Of a stretch of DNA of 6,711 nucleotides, positions 5,257-6,711 are shown piece by piece. Below the pieces are notes generated by a model, which searched no databases, had not been told where the DNA came from, and saw nothing but the letters and a program-made list of their open reading frames with translations. The DNA is taken from positions 1 to 6,711 of the forward strand of contig JAUVCL010000107.1 in NCBI GenBank assembly GCA_030595845.1, given 5' to 3'. Origin of the DNA: Campylobacterota bacterium. Lineage in GTDB: Bacteria > Campylobacterota > Campylobacteria > Campylobacterales > Sulfurovaceae. Each line of letters opens with the position of its first letter. The stretch's first letter is position 1. Both the position numbers and the translations under genes were made by a program.

Positions 5257-5715
5257 ATGCTTCCAAATGTCTTAACCAAAACATCTACCACTAAAGGAGG
5301 CAAAAAAGTTGTCCATTTAGCATGGTGGGTCACGCTGCTACTCTCTATGGCTCTATCCATTGGTACTTGGAACCCGACAGGATATCATTTCATACACTAT
5401 ATCTCCAATGCAGATGATATACTCTCAGGCTTTAAACCCTTTGGTATCTTGATGATGCTTGCACTCTGGTTACTCGCCATTAAATCTATTTTCCAGAGTT
5501 TAAAACTGTATGGTGCTATTATCACTGTGATCATCATCGCTGCATTTATCTGGGGTTTACAGCAGTACAATATTATTAATGTAACAGAACTCACCCAAGC
5601 AGGCTGGGCAGCAACCATTGGCATCGGGCTTCTCATCTGGTTTGGTCTCAATGCCTCTATCATTTGGAAAAGACTGACAGGTGTTTACACGACAGATATG
5701 AGCGAAGAGAGCTAA
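5257..5715 (+). CDS. DUF6524-like four-span membrane protein
   Basis: This 152-aa inner-membrane protein has four predicted helices (about 22-37, 62-80, 85-101 and 117-136). The conserved-looking motif TWNPTGYHFIHY (37-48) follows helix 1, and the WKRLTGVYTTD tail (137-147) follows helix 4. This pattern matches my recollection of the DUF6524 family; function unknown. The ATG is the first possible start because an in-frame TAA lies immediately upstream (5254-5256). No Shine-Dalgarno sequence precedes it. An AGGAGG at 5294-5299 is internal coding sequence with no in-frame start after it. The gene ends in ATG AGC GAA GAG AGC TAA, and the next membrane-protein frame begins at once. Confidence 0.8.
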   Translation: MLPNVLTKTSTTKGGKKVVHLAWWVTLLLSMALSIGTWNPTGYHFIHYISNADDILSGFKPFGILMMLALWLLAIKSIFQSLKLYGAIITVIIIAAFIWGLQQYNIINVTELTQAGWAATIGIGLLIWFGLNASIIWKRLTGVYTTDMSEES

Positions 5716-5716
5716 T

Positions 5717-6711
5717 ATTAAACGACGATATAAAGCACTCATCGCTATTATCGTCCCCACTATACTTGTCACTATACTCAAGTTCACACATGAATCTTCC
5801 TATCAGTATCTTACCGGATATATGTTTGCCGTAGCACTGGTATTTAAAACCAGTGTACTCTCTTTGTGGCTGGCTGCGAAACTGCATTTTGTTGCATTTA
5901 TAGCAGGACTTACGTTTTTTCAAGGTCTTATTCTTCTCATCAAGCGCTGGCTACTGGACTCCGTACTTGCCACTTGGATCCAAACACATATTATAGAAAA
6001 TGTCATCGATGCACTAGGAGAGGCCAAAGACTTCTATTTAAGACAAGATCTAAAAAGCAAATTTAAAAATATATTTTTCTTTATTTTTGGCGTGACCCTC
6101 TCAGGATGGATGTTATACTTTGTAGGGTTACTCGATAACATTGTAGTGTTTGCAGAGCTTCGACTGTTTATTGCCGGTGTATTTGCAGCCATTGTTACCT
6201 TTATAACGAAAATAGTATCATGGACACTTTCCCTACTTGCTATCTCTTGGCTTGGACCCATTCTTAAAGTCTTTGCATTCAGCTATATTTTAACACGCTT
6301 AGATACCTGGTTGGGACCAAACAACTTTATATCAAGATTCTTTAATTTTATCGGAGACAAGATAAATATGATGTTGTACCATTTGGGGATACTCAAAGAT
6401 AAACATATTGATCCGCTCATTTTAGATCCCGTGATCAACAAATCAAAACAAATGGGTCTACAACTCTCCAGCAGTATACGCAACAAAAAAATACGTGAAG
6501 AATACCGCCATTCAGAAAACTTTGAAAACATCATTATGAAAGGTCATATAGATGCATACCGTTCTTTTAGCGGGTTAAACAAAATCACTGATAAAACAGA
6601 TCTCTATACCCGTATCAATCAGAAAACCGGTAATAACATGGATATAGTCGCGTATGTTTCAAGATCTGCATCAGGTGAACTTATGAGGGAAAACGCGCCA
6701 CAAAATCACTA
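5717..6711 (+). CDS. Unrecognised polytopic membrane protein with a soluble C-terminal region; no standard start, 3' end at window edge
   Basis: About 331 codons are open with membrane-protein composition. The frame opens after a TGA at 5699-5701, and no ATG, GTG or TTG occurs before ATG 5822, although coding-like sequence (IKRRYKALIAIIVPTILVTI) starts at once. The likeliest start is ATT at 5717, five bases after GAAGAGAG; otherwise translation enters by a +1 shift from the preceding gene. Hydrophobic segments lie near 7-21, 35-52, 57-75, 118-139, 148-163 and 166-192; 76-117 is a charged loop. Residues 193-331 are mostly polar and basic, including NKSKQMGLQLSSSIRNKK, and probably cytoplasmic. 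No known domain or catalytic motif is recognised. The window ends on TA, so the next base may complete a stop. It is probably translationally coupled to the DUF6524-like gene and may form a membrane complex with it. Confidence 0.75.
   Translation, partial: MKRRYKALIAIIVPTILVTILKFTHESSYQYLTGYMFAVALVFKTSVLSLWLAAKLHFVAFIAGLTFFQGLILLIKRWLLDSVLATWIQTHIIENVIDALGEAKDFYLRQDLKSKFKNIFFFIFGVTLSGWMLYFVGLLDNIVVFAELRLFIAGVFAAIVTFITKIVSWTLSLLAISWLGPILKVFAFSYILTRLDTWLGPNNFISRFFNFIGDKINMMLYHLGILKDKHIDPLILDPVINKSKQMGLQLSSSIRNKKIREEYRHSENFENIIMKGHIDAYRSFSGLNKITDKTDLYTRINQKTGNNMDIVAYVSRSASGELMRENAPQNH

Noticed and set aside
5294..5299. Perfect AGGAGG as a ribosome-binding site for an internal start
   Set aside because: No in-frame start codon follows at suitable spacing; the nearest TTG is out of frame and the bases encode KGGKK of the membrane protein.
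5397..5923. Three overlapping minus-strand ORFs across the DUF6524-like gene and the start of the next gene
   Set aside because: They overlap convincing plus-strand membrane-protein frames, have no credible start signals and show no domain features.
5866..6066. Plus-strand 66-codon ORF in another frame
   Set aside because: It overlaps the long open membrane-protein frame and reads as a Cys/Arg/Ser/Thr-rich artefact.
6034..6534. Minus-strand ORFs of 75 and 83 codons
   Set aside because: They are antisense shadows of the continuous plus-strand membrane-protein frame running from about 5717 to the window end.

Overview
The window is AT-rich, compact, Gram-negative-type bacterial DNA. The AT-rich promoters (TATAAT-like -10 boxes with poor -35 boxes) and the gene mix suggest a Campylobacterota member, perhaps Sulfurovum- or Sulfurimonas-like. 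That placement rests on general resemblance, not on a marker gene. No rRNA, tRNA, CRISPR array, transposase, integrase or replication origin was seen.

Layout. 1-685 (-): exported endonuclease/exonuclease/phosphatase (EEP) family protein, cut by the left edge before its stop. 809-1942 (-): six-span membrane diguanylate cyclase (GGDEF) with a TTG start. 2136-3275 (+): alanine dehydrogenase (ald), divergent from the cyclase. 3276-3487: a 212-bp gap with a promoter, a possible 27-codon ORF and a tiny fragment matching the end of yidB. 3488-3697 (+): 69-aa secreted or anchored small protein. 3765-4211 (-): YidB/DUF937 protein. 4257-5144 (-): S1-domain RNA-binding protein of the CvfB/YitL family, probably in one transcript with yidB. 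5257-5715 (+): four-span DUF6524-like membrane protein, divergent from cvfB. About 5717-6711 (+): an unrecognised polytopic membrane protein that has no ATG/GTG/TTG near its apparent beginning and runs off the right edge.

How the genes work together. Most are housekeeping or signalling genes without one evident pathway. The cyclase makes c-di-GMP and Ald links alanine to pyruvate and ammonia; their divergent promoters share one 193-bp gap. cvfB and yidB look like a two-gene unit. The two right-hand membrane genes are adjacent without a gap and probably act together, function unknown.

The most interesting signals lie between genes. Imperfect direct repeats flank the cyclase gene. A 24-bp fragment just past ald encodes the exact last seven residues and stop of YidB with only synonymous changes, so the intervening small-gene segment is bounded by direct repeats. 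The frame change at the DUF6524/membrane-protein junction is the third. No clearly new defence or mobile system could be demonstrated.
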